DNA from: an uncultured Clostridia bacterium
GTDB taxonomy: Bacteria; Bacillota; Clostridia; TANB77; CAG-508
Direction of reading: 5' to 3'
Assembly (NCBI GenBank): GCA_934180065.1
Contig: CAKPRA010000050.1
Coordinates: forward strand, 1 to 11,387
Length of the DNA: 11,387 nucleotides
Both the position numbers and the translations under genes were made by a program. The notes under the pieces are model-generated. The model ran no database searches, was not told where the DNA came from, and was given only the letters and a program-made list of their open reading frames with translations. Shown here in pieces: positions 1 to 6,847 of this stretch (the first letter of the stretch is position 1; each line of letters starts with the position of its first letter).

Positions 1-2204
1 TTACCAGTTGTACTAGCCATAAGTCCACGCATACCAGCAATTTGTTTTAACTGGTCTAAGTTACCTCTGGCTCCAGAATCAGACATCATATAAACTGGGT
101 TTAATTTTTCGAAATTCTCTTTCATTGCATCTTTTACATCATCGGTTGCTTTTGACCAAATTTTGATAACCGCATTATAACGCTCTTCGTTTGTAATCAA
201 ACCACGTTTATATTGTTTTGTTATTGTATCAACTTGTTTATAAGCTTCTTCAATAATTGTTTTCTTTGCTTCTGGTACTTTAACATCACTAACAGAAACT
301 GTTATAGCACCAACTGTTGAATATTTGTAACCTGTTGATTTAATATAATCAAGTAATTCAGCAGTTTCACTTAAACCATGAACATTTATTGAATTTGCAA
401 TTATTTTTCCTAAATTTTTCTTTGTAACAACAAAATTAATTTCAGGATCAAATTCTGTTTCAGGATTTGTTCTATCTACAAAACCTAAATCTTGTGGAAT
501 TCCTTTATTATATATAATTCTTCCAACTGTAGTTCTAACTTTACCAAATCTTTCTACACCATTTTCATCAACTTTTCTCATTTTAACAAAAATGTCAGCA
601 TGCATTCCTAAGTCATGATTTTCATGTGCAATTACAGCTTCTTCTGGTGATGAATAATAATTTCCTTCTCCAGGTTCACCTTCAACTTGAATTGTTAAGT
701 AATATGCACCAAGAATCATATCCTGTGTAGGAACTGTAACTGGTTTACCATCTTGTGGTTTTAATAAGTTATTTGTTGAAAGCATTAAATATCTAGCCTC
801 AGCTTGTGCCTCTGGTGATAAAGGTAAGTGTATAGCCATTTGGTCACCATCGAAGTCAGCATTGAAAGCTGTACAAACTAATGGGTGTAATTTGATAGCT
901 CTACCCTCAACAAGTACAGGTTCGAAAGCCTGAATACCTAGTCTATGTAATGTAGGAGCACGGTTTAACATTACTGGATGATCTTTAATAACATCTTCTA
1001 ATATTCCCCATACTTCTGGATGTAGTCTTTCAACCATTCTCTTAGCATTTTTAATATTATGTGCTATTCCTCTACCAACTAACTCTTTCATAACAAAAGG
1101 TTTGAAAAGTTCAACTGCCATTTCTTTTGGAACACCGCATTGATAAATCTTAAGCTCTGGTCCAACAACAATAACTGAACGTCCAGAATAGTCAACACGT
1201 TTTCCAAGTAAGTTTTGACGGAAACGTCCTTGTTTACCTTTTAACATATCAGATAATGATTTTAAAGGTCTGTTTCCAGCACCTGTTACAGGTCTTCCTC
1301 TTCTTCCATTATCAATTAATGCATCTACAGATTCTTGTAACATTCTTTTTTCATTTCTTACAATTATCTCTGGAGCACCTAATTCTAGTAATCTCTTTAA
1401 TCTGTTATTTCTATTAATAACTCTTCTGTATAAGTCATTTAAGTCTGATGTAGCAAATCTACCACCATCTAATTGAACCATTGGTCTAAGCTCTGGTGGA
1501 ATAACTGGTACAACATGCATAATCATCCATTCAGGTCTATTTTTAGATAATCTAAATGCTTCTACAGTATCTAATCTTTTTATTAATTTAGCTTTCTTTT
1601 GTTCACTAGCTTTTGTAAGCTCTTTTTTCAATTTTTCAGCTAATTTTTCAAGATCTACTTCTGCTAATAATTTATATAAAGCTTCTGCACCCATTTCAGC
1701 TTTAAAAGATCCTCTTCCATATTTTTCTTCAGCTTCATGGAATTCTTTTTCAGTTAAAACTTGAGCTTTCATAAGTCCTGTAGATCCTTTGTCTGTAACT
1801 ATATATGATGCAAAATAAACAACTTTTTCAAGATTTCTTGGAGAAATATCTAGCATTAAAGCAATTCTACTTGGAATTCCTTTAAAATACCAAATATGAG
1901 CAACTGGAGCTGCAAGCTCTATATGTCCCATTCTTTCTCTTCTAACTTTTGACTTTGTAACTTCAACACCACATCTGTCACAAACAATTCCCTTATATCT
2001 TACTCTTTTATATTTACCACAATGACATTCCCAGTCTTTTGTTGGTCCAAATATTCTTTCACAAAACAAACCATCTTTTTCTGGTTTTAATGTTCTATAA
2101 TTAATTGTCTCAGGTTTTTTTACTTCACCTTTTGACCATTCTCTAATTAACTCATCAGATGCTAATCCAATTTTAATTTTATCAAAATTCTCTAATTCCT
2201 CCAT
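1..2204 (-). CDS. rpoC: RNA polymerase beta' subunit, N-terminal 734 codons (partial at the left edge)
   Basis: This encodes the largest subunit of the core RNA polymerase, which holds the catalytic magnesium. The protein starts MEELENFDKIKIGLAS at an ATG with AGGAGG ten bases upstream. Visible landmarks: the zinc-binding clamp motif with Cys60, Cys62, Cys75 and Cys78; the lid/switch segment with RRGRPVTGAGNRPLKS and the following KGKQGRFRQNLLGKRVDYSG; and the active-site signature NADFDGDQ at residues 448-455, whose Asp450, Asp452 and Asp454 bind Mg2+. The last codons read SDSGARGNLDQLKQIAGMRG, which is the bridge helix, so the window cuts the gene there and the trigger loop and C-terminal half lie outside. 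No frameshift or missing catalytic residue is seen in the visible part. It lies downstream of rpoB on the same strand, 169 bp away, and is probably cotranscribed with it. The identification is secure. Confidence 0.98.
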   Translation of the reverse strand, partial: MEELENFDKIKIGLASDELIREWSKGEVKKPETINYRTLKPEKDGLFCERIFGPTKDWECHCGKYKRVRYKGIVCDRCGVEVTKSKVRRERMGHIELAAPVAHIWYFKGIPSRIALMLDISPRNLEKVVYFASYIVTDKGSTGLMKAQVLTEKEFHEAEEKYGRGSFKAEMGAEALYKLLAEVDLEKLAEKLKKELTKASEQKKAKLIKRLDTVEAFRLSKNRPEWMIMHVVPVIPPELRPMVQLDGGRFATSDLNDLYRRVINRNNRLKRLLELGAPEIIVRNEKRMLQESVDALIDNGRRGRPVTGAGNRPLKSLSDMLKGKQGRFRQNLLGKRVDYSGRSVIVVGPELKIYQCGVPKEMAVELFKPFVMKELVGRGIAHNIKNAKRMVERLHPEVWGILEDVIKDHPVMLNRAPTLHRLGIQAFEPVLVEGRAIKLHPLVCTAFNADFDGDQMAIHLPLSPEAQAEARYLMLSTNNLLKPQDGKPVTVPTQDMILGAYYLTIQVEGEPGEGNYYSSPEEAVIAHENHDLGMHADIFVKMRKVDENGVERFGKVRTTVGRIIYNKGIPQDLGFVDRTNPETEFDPEINFVVTKKNLGKIIANSINVHGLSETAELLDYIKSTGYKYSTVGAITVSVSDVKVPEAKKTIIEEAYKQVDTITKQYKRGLITNEERYNAVIKIWSKATDDVKDAMKENFEKLNPVYMMSDSGARGNLDQLKQIAGMRGLMASTTG

Positions 2205-2214
2205 TAGGTAGGGG

Positions 2215-2220
2215 CCTCCT
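2215..2220 (-). promoter_or_regulatory. rpoC Shine-Dalgarno sequence
   Basis: Read on the minus strand this is AGGAGG inside GAAAGGAGG, a full anti-16S match. The spacing to the ATG at 2204 is 10 bases, slightly long, with a C-rich CCCCTACCTA between them. It fixes the start used for rpoC. Confidence 0.85.
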
Positions 2221-2222
2221 TT

Positions 2223-2243
2223 CAAAACAGTCTATCTGTTTTG
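2223..2243 (-). promoter_or_regulatory. Hairpin directly upstream of the rpoC ribosome binding site
   Basis: CAAAACAG and CTGTTTTG form a perfect 8-bp stem around a 5-base loop (ATAGA on the transcript). The stem ends two bases before the AGGAGG of rpoC. No U-tract follows, so it is not an intrinsic terminator. It could affect ribosome access or 5'-end stability of a processed rpoC message; this role is inferred from position only. Confidence 0.5.
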
Positions 2244-2265
2244 CTCTTAATAACAATAATTTTTT

Positions 2266-2283
2266 TGCTATCATTAGTTAGCA
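2266..2283 (-). other. Small inverted repeat in the rpoB-rpoC spacer
   Basis: TGCTA and TAGCA can pair over an 8-base loop. The stem is only 5 bp, so it may be chance. It is listed because it is the middle one of three possible hairpins in this spacer. Confidence 0.25.
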
Positions 2284-2300
2284 TTCTTATATATTCATTC

Positions 2301-2348
2301 GGGATTTTAATTTGCACTGCTGAACAATTCTAAGTTGTTTAAAATCCC
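2301..2348 (-). promoter_or_regulatory. Stem-loop in the rpoB-rpoC spacer
   Basis: GGGATTTTAA at 2301-2310 and TTAAAATCCC at 2339-2348 form a perfect 10-bp stem. Inside the 28-base loop, ACAA and TTGT can make a short inner helix. The stem starts about 25 bases after the rpoB stop in the direction of transcription. The bases following it on the transcript (GAATGAATATATAAG) are not U-rich, so it does not look like an intrinsic terminator. Processing, stabilisation or partial attenuation between rpoB and rpoC are possible roles, all inferred. Confidence 0.5.
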
Positions 2349-2373
2349 TACTTCAAATATATTATTCAATTAT

Positions 2374-5300
2374 TTATTCATCTTCACTATCATAATCATC
2401 ATCTATCATCATGTCATCAGATAAATCATCTTCATCATATGAATCACCATCTAAATCATCAAATGATTCATCACCCATTGTAAATAAATCATCACTATCT
2501 TCATCATCCATATCAGAGCTATCATCAGCCTCAATATAGCTGTCTTTTATTTCAGATTCATCTACAACTGTATCATCAATTACTTTTTTATCTTCAATAT
2601 TGAAATCTATCCCATCTTCAATATTTTCTTTTAATTCAAGTTCTACATCATCTTTAGTATATAGACGAATATCTAATCCTAAAGATTGAAGCTCTTTAAC
2701 AAGAACCTTAAAGCTCTCTGGAACTCCTGGTTGAGGAATGTTTTCACCTTTAACTATTGCCTCATATGTTTTTACTCTTCCCACAACATCATCAGATTTA
2801 ACTGTTAACATTTCTTGTAGAGTATATGCTGCACCATATGCTTCAAGTGCCCAAACTTCCATCTCTCCAAAACGTTGTCCACCAAATTGAGCTTTACCTC
2901 CTAGAGGTTGTTGTGTTACAAGTGAGTATGGTCCAGTTGAACGAGCATGAATTTTATCATCAACTAAGTGGTGAAGTTTTAACATGTACATAACACCAAC
3001 TGTAATTGGATTATCAAATCTTTCTCCTGTTCTACCATCACGAAGCCATCTCTTTCCATCTCTAGAAAGTCCTGCTTGCTCTAATAAATCTTCAATTTCT
3101 TCAGATTTTGCACCATCGAAAACTGGTGTTTCAACTTTAAATCCTAAAGCTTTAGCAGCCATTCCTAAATGAACTTCAAGAACCTGTCCTAAGTTCATAC
3201 GAGAAGGAATACCTTGAGGGTTAAGAACTATATCAACTGGTGTACCATCTTCCATAAATGGCATATCTTCTTCTGGTAATATTCTTGAAATAACACCTTT
3301 GTTACCATGACGTCCAGACATTTTATCACCAACTGAAATTTTTCTCTTTGTAGCAATATAACATCTAATTACTTGATTAACACCAGGTCCTAATTCATCA
3401 GAATTTTCTCTAGTAAATATCTTAACATCTACTATTGTTCCAGCTTCACCATGTGGTACACGAAGTGATGTATCTCTAACTTCTCTAGCTTTTTCACCAA
3501 ATATAGCACGAAGTAATCTTTCCTCTGCAGTTAATTCAGTTTCTCCTTTTGGAGTAACTTTACCAACTAATATATCTCCAGGTCTAACTTCAGCACCAAT
3601 TCTTATGATACCATCTTCATCTAGGTCTTTTAATCCATCCTCACCAACATTTGGAATATCTCTTGTAATCTCTTCAGGGCCTAATTTTGTATCACGGCAC
3701 TCGCAATCATATTCTTCAATATGAATAGATGTATAAACATCTTCTTTTACTAATCTTTCACTAATTAATACAGCATCCTCATAGTTGTAACCTTCCCAAG
3801 TCATGAATGCTATAATAACATTTTTACCAAGAGCCATCTCACCATTTTGTGTAGAAGGTCCATCTGCTAATATATCTCCAACTTTAACTCTTTCACCTTT
3901 AGTAACAACAGGTCTTTGGTTTATACATGTTCCACCATTTGTTCTCTTAAATTTACGTAATTTATATTTGTCTAAAACATTGTTTTTATTTCTAACAATA
4001 ATTTCATCTCCTGAAACTTTCTCTACAACACCTTCATTTTGTGCTGTAACTGTAATTCCTGAATCTTTTGCTGCTCTATATTCAATACCAGTTCCAACAA
4101 TTGGAGCTTCAGTAGTTAACAATGGAACAGCTTGACGTTGCATGTTTGATCCCATTAGGGAACGCTTAACATCGTCGTGCTCCAAGAAAGGAATCATTGC
4201 AGCAGCAACAGATACTAATTGCTTTGGAGAAACATCTATATAGTCAACTTGTGATTTATCAACTTCAAGAATTTCCTCTTTAAATCTAGCTCTAATTCTA
4301 TTATTTATGAATCTACCCTCTTCATCTAAAGGCTCTGTTGCTTGAGCTATTATGTATTTATCTTCAACATCAGCAGACATATATTCAATTATATCTGTAA
4401 CTTTACCAGTTTCTTTATCAACTTTCTTGTATGGTGTTTCAACAAATCCATATTCATTAATTTGAGCAAAACATGAAAGTGCTGAAATAAGTCCAATGTT
4501 TGGTCCTTCTGGAGATTCAACCGGACATAATCTACCATAGTGAGTATGGTGAATATCTCTAACCTCGAAACCAGCTCTTTCTCTTGTAAGACCTCCAGGT
4601 CCTAATGCTGAAATTCTTCTTTTATGTGTTAATTCAGATAATGGGTTTGTTTGATCCATGAATTGTGATAATTGAGAGCTTCCAAAGAATTCTCTTATTG
4701 AAGATGTTATTGGTTTTGTATTAATTAAAGTTTGTGGTGTTACAACATCTAAGTCTTGAGTTGTCATTCTTTCACGAACAACTCTTTCAAGTCTTGTTAA
4801 ACCAATTCTAAATTGGTTTTGTAATAATTCACCAACACATCTAATACGTCTATTTCCTAAGTGATCTATATCATCAATTTCACCTAATCCATATTCAAGT
4901 CCTAATAAATAACTTACAGAAGCTATCATATCTTCAGTTGTTATATGTTTAGGAATTAATTCTTCTTCTCTTTGTCTTAAAACTTTAACAAGTTTTTCAG
5001 GCTCAGTTGTATCTACAATTGATTTTAATACTTCATAATTTACATCTTCTTTAAAATGTAATTCACTTAAATCAACATCAGGTAACATTTTGTATATATT
5101 AACTGTACCATTTCCGATAACTCTTACTTTTTTATCATTAATTTTTAAATCTACAATATTGATACCAGTATCTTGGATTGCTCTAGCTACATCTTCTGAT
5201 ATTTCAGTATCTTTCTCAACTAAAAGCTCTCCTGTTGATGGATCAATAATATCATCATATGAAATTCTGCCTGTAATTCTATTAGCTAAACTAAGTTTTT

Positions 5301-6126
5301 GATTAAACTTATATCTACCAACTCTTGATAAATCGTATCTTTTATGATCAAAGAACAATCCGTTAAATAAATTTCTAGCAGCATCAACTGTTGGAAGCTC
5401 TCCAGGTCTTAATTTTTTATAAATTTCAATTAAAGCTTCATCTTGAGTTTTAACGGTATCTTTATTTATTGTTGCTATTAATTTATCATCTTCACCAAAT
5501 AATTCGATTATATCTTGGTCTGATTCGATTCCTATAGCTCTTAATAATGATGTAACAGGTAACTTTCTAGTTCTATCTACTCTAACATTAATTATATCAT
5601 TAGCGTCTGTTTCATACTCAATCCATGCTCCACGAATTGGCATAACTGTTGATGTATATATTCTCTTTCCTGTTTTATCAAAATCAGCAGCATAATAACA
5701 TCCTGGTGAACGAACTAACTGACTGACAACAACTCTTTCAGCACCATTTATTATAAATGTTCCACTTTCTGTCATTAAAGGGAAATCTCCTAAATAGATT
5801 TCTTGCTCTTTAATTTCACCTGTTTCTCTGTTAATTAATCTAACTTTAACATGTAGTCTAGTAGAATATGTTGCATCACGCTCTTTAGCTTCTTCTTGAG
5901 TATATTTAGTTTTTTCTTCCATGTAATAGTCGAAAAATTCAAGAACCAAATTTCCTGTATAATCGATTATTGGAGATATATCTTTTAATACTTCTCCTAA
6001 ACCTTCTTCTATAAACCAATTATACGAATCTTTTTGAACTTGGATAAGATTTGGCATTTCGATAGAATCACCAATTTTTGAAAAAGTTTTTCTTACAGCT
6101 TTCTCATGTTTTATTTCTTTTAACAA
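2374..6126 (-). CDS. rpoB: RNA polymerase beta subunit
   Basis: This is the complete beta subunit (1250 residues) of core RNA polymerase, which with beta' forms the DNA/RNA cleft. The start is TTG at 6126, preceded at good spacing by GGGGTGA; an in-frame TGA three codons upstream closes the frame, and the next Met is residue 24, inside conserved sequence. The rifampicin-pocket segment GSSQLSQFMDQTNPLSE begins at Gly482. Gln488, Asp491, His501 and Ser506 correspond to E. coli Q513, D516, H526 and S531 and are all the sensitive-type residues. The catalytic-site lysines are Lys935 and Lys943 in GDKMSGRHGNKG. The conserved C-terminal beta' interaction region ends near residue 1172. It is followed by a 78-residue tail with 38 Asp/Glu and only 3 Lys. 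The usual upstream genes rplJ-rplL are absent here; the gene has its own promoter and a long leader. Confidence 0.98.
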   Translation of the reverse strand: MLKEIKHEKAVRKTFSKIGDSIEMPNLIQVQKDSYNWFIEEGLGEVLKDISPIIDYTGNLVLEFFDYYMEEKTKYTQEEAKERDATYSTRLHVKVRLINRETGEIKEQEIYLGDFPLMTESGTFIINGAERVVVSQLVRSPGCYYAADFDKTGKRIYTSTVMPIRGAWIEYETDANDIINVRVDRTRKLPVTSLLRAIGIESDQDIIELFGEDDKLIATINKDTVKTQDEALIEIYKKLRPGELPTVDAARNLFNGLFFDHKRYDLSRVGRYKFNQKLSLANRITGRISYDDIIDPSTGELLVEKDTEISEDVARAIQDTGINIVDLKINDKKVRVIGNGTVNIYKMLPDVDLSELHFKEDVNYEVLKSIVDTTEPEKLVKVLRQREEELIPKHITTEDMIASVSYLLGLEYGLGEIDDIDHLGNRRIRCVGELLQNQFRIGLTRLERVVRERMTTQDLDVVTPQTLINTKPITSSIREFFGSSQLSQFMDQTNPLSELTHKRRISALGPGGLTRERAGFEVRDIHHTHYGRLCPVESPEGPNIGLISALSCFAQINEYGFVETPYKKVDKETGKVTDIIEYMSADVEDKYIIAQATEPLDEEGRFINNRIRARFKEEILEVDKSQVDYIDVSPKQLVSVAAAMIPFLEHDDVKRSLMGSNMQRQAVPLLTTEAPIVGTGIEYRAAKDSGITVTAQNEGVVEKVSGDEIIVRNKNNVLDKYKLRKFKRTNGGTCINQRPVVTKGERVKVGDILADGPSTQNGEMALGKNVIIAFMTWEGYNYEDAVLISERLVKEDVYTSIHIEEYDCECRDTKLGPEEITRDIPNVGEDGLKDLDEDGIIRIGAEVRPGDILVGKVTPKGETELTAEERLLRAIFGEKAREVRDTSLRVPHGEAGTIVDVKIFTRENSDELGPGVNQVIRCYIATKRKISVGDKMSGRHGNKGVISRILPEEDMPFMEDGTPVDIVLNPQGIPSRMNLGQVLEVHLGMAAKALGFKVETPVFDGAKSEEIEDLLEQAGLSRDGKRWLRDGRTGERFDNPITVGVMYMLKLHHLVDDKIHARSTGPYSLVTQQPLGGKAQFGGQRFGEMEVWALEAYGAAYTLQEMLTVKSDDVVGRVKTYEAIVKGENIPQPGVPESFKVLVKELQSLGLDIRLYTKDDVELELKENIEDGIDFNIEDKKVIDDTVVDESEIKDSYIEADDSSDMDDEDSDDLFTMGDESFDDLDGDSYDEDDLSDDMMIDDDYDSEDE

Positions 6127-6132
6127 AACAAA

Positions 6133-6140
6133 TCACCCCT
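6133..6140 (-). promoter_or_regulatory. rpoB ribosome binding site
   Basis: On the minus strand this reads AGGGGTGA. It leaves 6-7 bases before the TTG at 6126. It supports the TTG start, since no ATG or GTG lies in frame at suitable distance. Confidence 0.75.
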
Positions 6141-6179
6141 ATAAAAATTTAAGCAGAATAAAAATATATATGAAATTAA

Positions 6180-6196
6180 AATAAGTCCCTCTTATT
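6180..6196 (-). promoter_or_regulatory. rpoB leader hairpin with AGGGA loop
   Basis: AATAAG and CTTATT pair perfectly (6 bp), leaving a 5-base loop that reads AGGGA on the transcript. It lies about 55 bases before the rpoB start. It resembles the hairpin at 6264-6281 in both stem and purine loop. Confidence 0.35.
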
Positions 6197-6209
6197 ATAT
6201 ATAAAATTA

Positions 6210-6254
6210 ATTGATTCAAATAACCTCACTGCTCTTAAGTCTATTTGTATCAAT
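6210..6254 (-). promoter_or_regulatory. Long imperfect stem-loop in the rpoB leader
   Basis: Bases 6210-6222 and 6242-6254 pair over 13 positions with one T-T mismatch, closing a 19-base loop. It is the strongest secondary structure in the leader and sits between the two purine-loop hairpins. Confidence 0.45.
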
Positions 6255-6263
6255 CATTTATAT

Positions 6264-6281
6264 AAATAATTCCTCTTATTT
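6264..6281 (-). promoter_or_regulatory. rpoB leader hairpin with GAGGAA loop
   Basis: AAATAA and TTATTT pair (6 bp) around a loop that reads GAGGAA on the transcript. The stem is all A-T and weak. Its likeness to the 6180-6196 hairpin is the reason to list it. Confidence 0.3.
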
Positions 6282-6314
6282 TAAATTAACATAACTATGT
6301 CCATAATTTGCAAG

Positions 6315-6336
6315 AAAAAGGTATGAAGTCCTTTCT
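6315..6336 (-). terminator. Possible attenuator near the start of the rpoB leader
   Basis: On the minus strand AGAAAGG, an 8-base loop and CCTTTTT can form a 7-bp stem with one G-U pair, and the 3' arm continues as TTTTTCTTG. Stem plus U-rich run resembles a weak intrinsic terminator about 65-85 nt after the predicted start. The stem is short and the U-run forms part of it, so function is doubtful. Confidence 0.3.
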
Positions 6337-6405
6337 TTTTTTGACAACTACCTTTTATATTAAAACTTATATTATTATCTTTAGATTTTTACAATTTACC
6401 AATTA

Positions 6406-6435
6406 ATTATATTATATTTATATGCACATTGTCAA
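6406..6435 (-). promoter_or_regulatory. Consensus housekeeping promoter for rpoBC
   Basis: On the minus strand TTGACA (6430-6435) is followed after 18 bases by TATAAT (6406-6411). Both boxes match the vegetative sigma (SigA/sigma-70) consensus exactly. Transcription would start near 6399 and read into rpoB. This makes rpoBC an independently transcribed unit. Alternative -10 matches shifted by five bases give spacers that are too short. Confidence 0.75.
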
Positions 6436-6449
6436 CCGATTTCGGCGCA

Positions 6450-6476
6450 TTTTTTTGTATTTTTTTATGGCTTTTT
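6450..6476 (-). promoter_or_regulatory. Phased A-tracts upstream of the rpoB promoter (UP-element or bend)
   Basis: Runs of seven T at 6450-6456, seven T at 6460-6466 and five T at 6472-6476 (A-tracts on the minus strand) recur at about 10-11-bp steps, roughly one helical turn. They lie about 15-40 bp behind the -35 box. A-tracts here can act as UP-elements for the alpha-subunit C-terminal domain and bend DNA. The positions are read directly; the function is inferred. Confidence 0.45.
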
Positions 6477-6489
6477 GTTACAATTCACA

Positions 6490-6507
6490 GCTAAATATTA
6501 ATTTAGC
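6490..6507. other. Small palindromic hairpin
   Basis: GCTAAAT and ATTTAGC pair perfectly over 7 bp around the loop ATTA. Neither strand has a T-run after it, so it is not an obvious terminator. It lies just to the left of the inverted-repeat element that starts at 6514. Confidence 0.35.
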
Positions 6508-6513
6508 AGAGTA

Positions 6514-6676
6514 GGATATATGAATATATATATTAAAAGAAGTGACGCGCAGTTTGGGAGCTTTTAGAAAACATTTTATAATCACCCAAACTTAAACGAT
6601 AGTACTACCATTCTCACACTACTTTGTGTGGGCGACCAGCAAGGAACGAATTTTTAATATATATATTCATATATCC
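6514..6676. repeat. 163-bp element bounded by perfect 25-bp inverted repeats (MITE-like or structured RNA)
   Basis: Bases 6514-6538 (starting GGATATATGAATATA) are the exact reverse complement of 6652-6676 (ending ATATATTCATATATCC). Between them are 113 bp holding two further hairpins: AGTTTGGG (6551-6558) with CCCAAACT (6585-6592), and CTCACAC (6613-6619) with GTGTGGG (6626-6632; one G-T pair on the plus strand). The folded form would be a three-way junction with a long AT-rich closing stem. It has no ORF of note. I see no clear target-site duplication beside the inverted repeats. The shape fits a small non-autonomous mobile element or a structured RNA; it matches no tRNA, 5S rRNA, SRP RNA or riboswitch signature that I recognise. 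Confidence 0.6.
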
Positions 6677-6683
6677 GGCTTAT
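6547..6683. repeat. Direct repeat, copy 1
   Basis: This 137-bp segment recurs at 6711-6847, 164 bp later, with 4 mismatches. The last 100 bp (6584-6683) are identical in the two copies; the differences are at 6550, 6558, 6575 and 6583. It includes both inner hairpins and the right inverted-repeat arm, plus GGCTTAT after it. The internal block CGACCAGCAAGGAACGAA is GC-richer than its surroundings. Confidence 0.9.
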
Positions 6684-6710
6684 TAAAAAAACATTACATA
6701 AAAAAATAAT

Positions 6711-6847
6711 GCGTAGTTTGGAAGCTTTTAGAAAACATCTTATAATAACCCAAACTTAAACGATAGTACTACCATTCTCACACTACTTTGTGTGGGCGAC
6801 CAGCAAGGAACGAATTTTTAATATATATATTCATATATCCGGCTTAT
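6711..6847. repeat. Direct repeat, copy 2 (left inverted arm missing)
   Basis: This is the second copy of the 137-bp repeat. It keeps the inner hairpins (6715-6721 with 6750-6756; 6777-6783 with 6790-6796) and the right arm (6816-6840). The position where its own left arm should be (about 6678-6702) holds unrelated A-rich sequence. The change at 6722 (G to A) would be an A-C mismatch in a plus-strand RNA but a G-U wobble in a minus-strand RNA. The left arm at 6514-6538 could pair with either right arm. Confidence 0.9.

Larger units (their letters stand above)
6127..6399 (-). promoter_or_regulatory. Long 5' leader of the rpoBC transcript
   Basis: If transcription starts 6-7 bases after the -10 box at 6406-6411, the rpoB message has an untranslated leader of about 270 nt. 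I see no convincing short ORF in it. It contains four possible stem-loops (listed separately at 6180, 6210, 6264 and 6315) and is otherwise very AT-rich. A leader of this length with repeated hairpins suggests post-initiation control of RNA polymerase synthesis. That is inference; no known riboswitch or ribosomal-protein leader motif is recognised. Confidence 0.45.

Noticed and set aside
2301..2348. Intrinsic terminator between rpoB and rpoC
   Set aside because: The 10-bp stem is not followed by a U-run in the direction of transcription, and a full stop here would prevent rpoC expression, for which I see no good separate promoter.
2984..5302. Open frames of 62-110 codons on the plus strand inside rpoB (2984-3172, 3803-4135, 5090-5302)
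   Set aside because: They lie antisense to a complete, conserved gene, have no convincing ribosome binding site, and their Ser/Leu/Pro-rich products are what an antisense frame of this codon use gives.
6341..6346. TTGACA on the plus strand as a -35 box
   Set aside because: No acceptable -10 box lies 16-18 bases downstream, and it falls inside the predicted rpoB leader.
6547..6847. CRISPR array or retron RNA
   Set aside because: There are only two copies of a 137-bp unit, far too long for CRISPR repeats, and no cas genes. The inverted flanks recall a retron RNA, but no reverse transcriptase is in the window.
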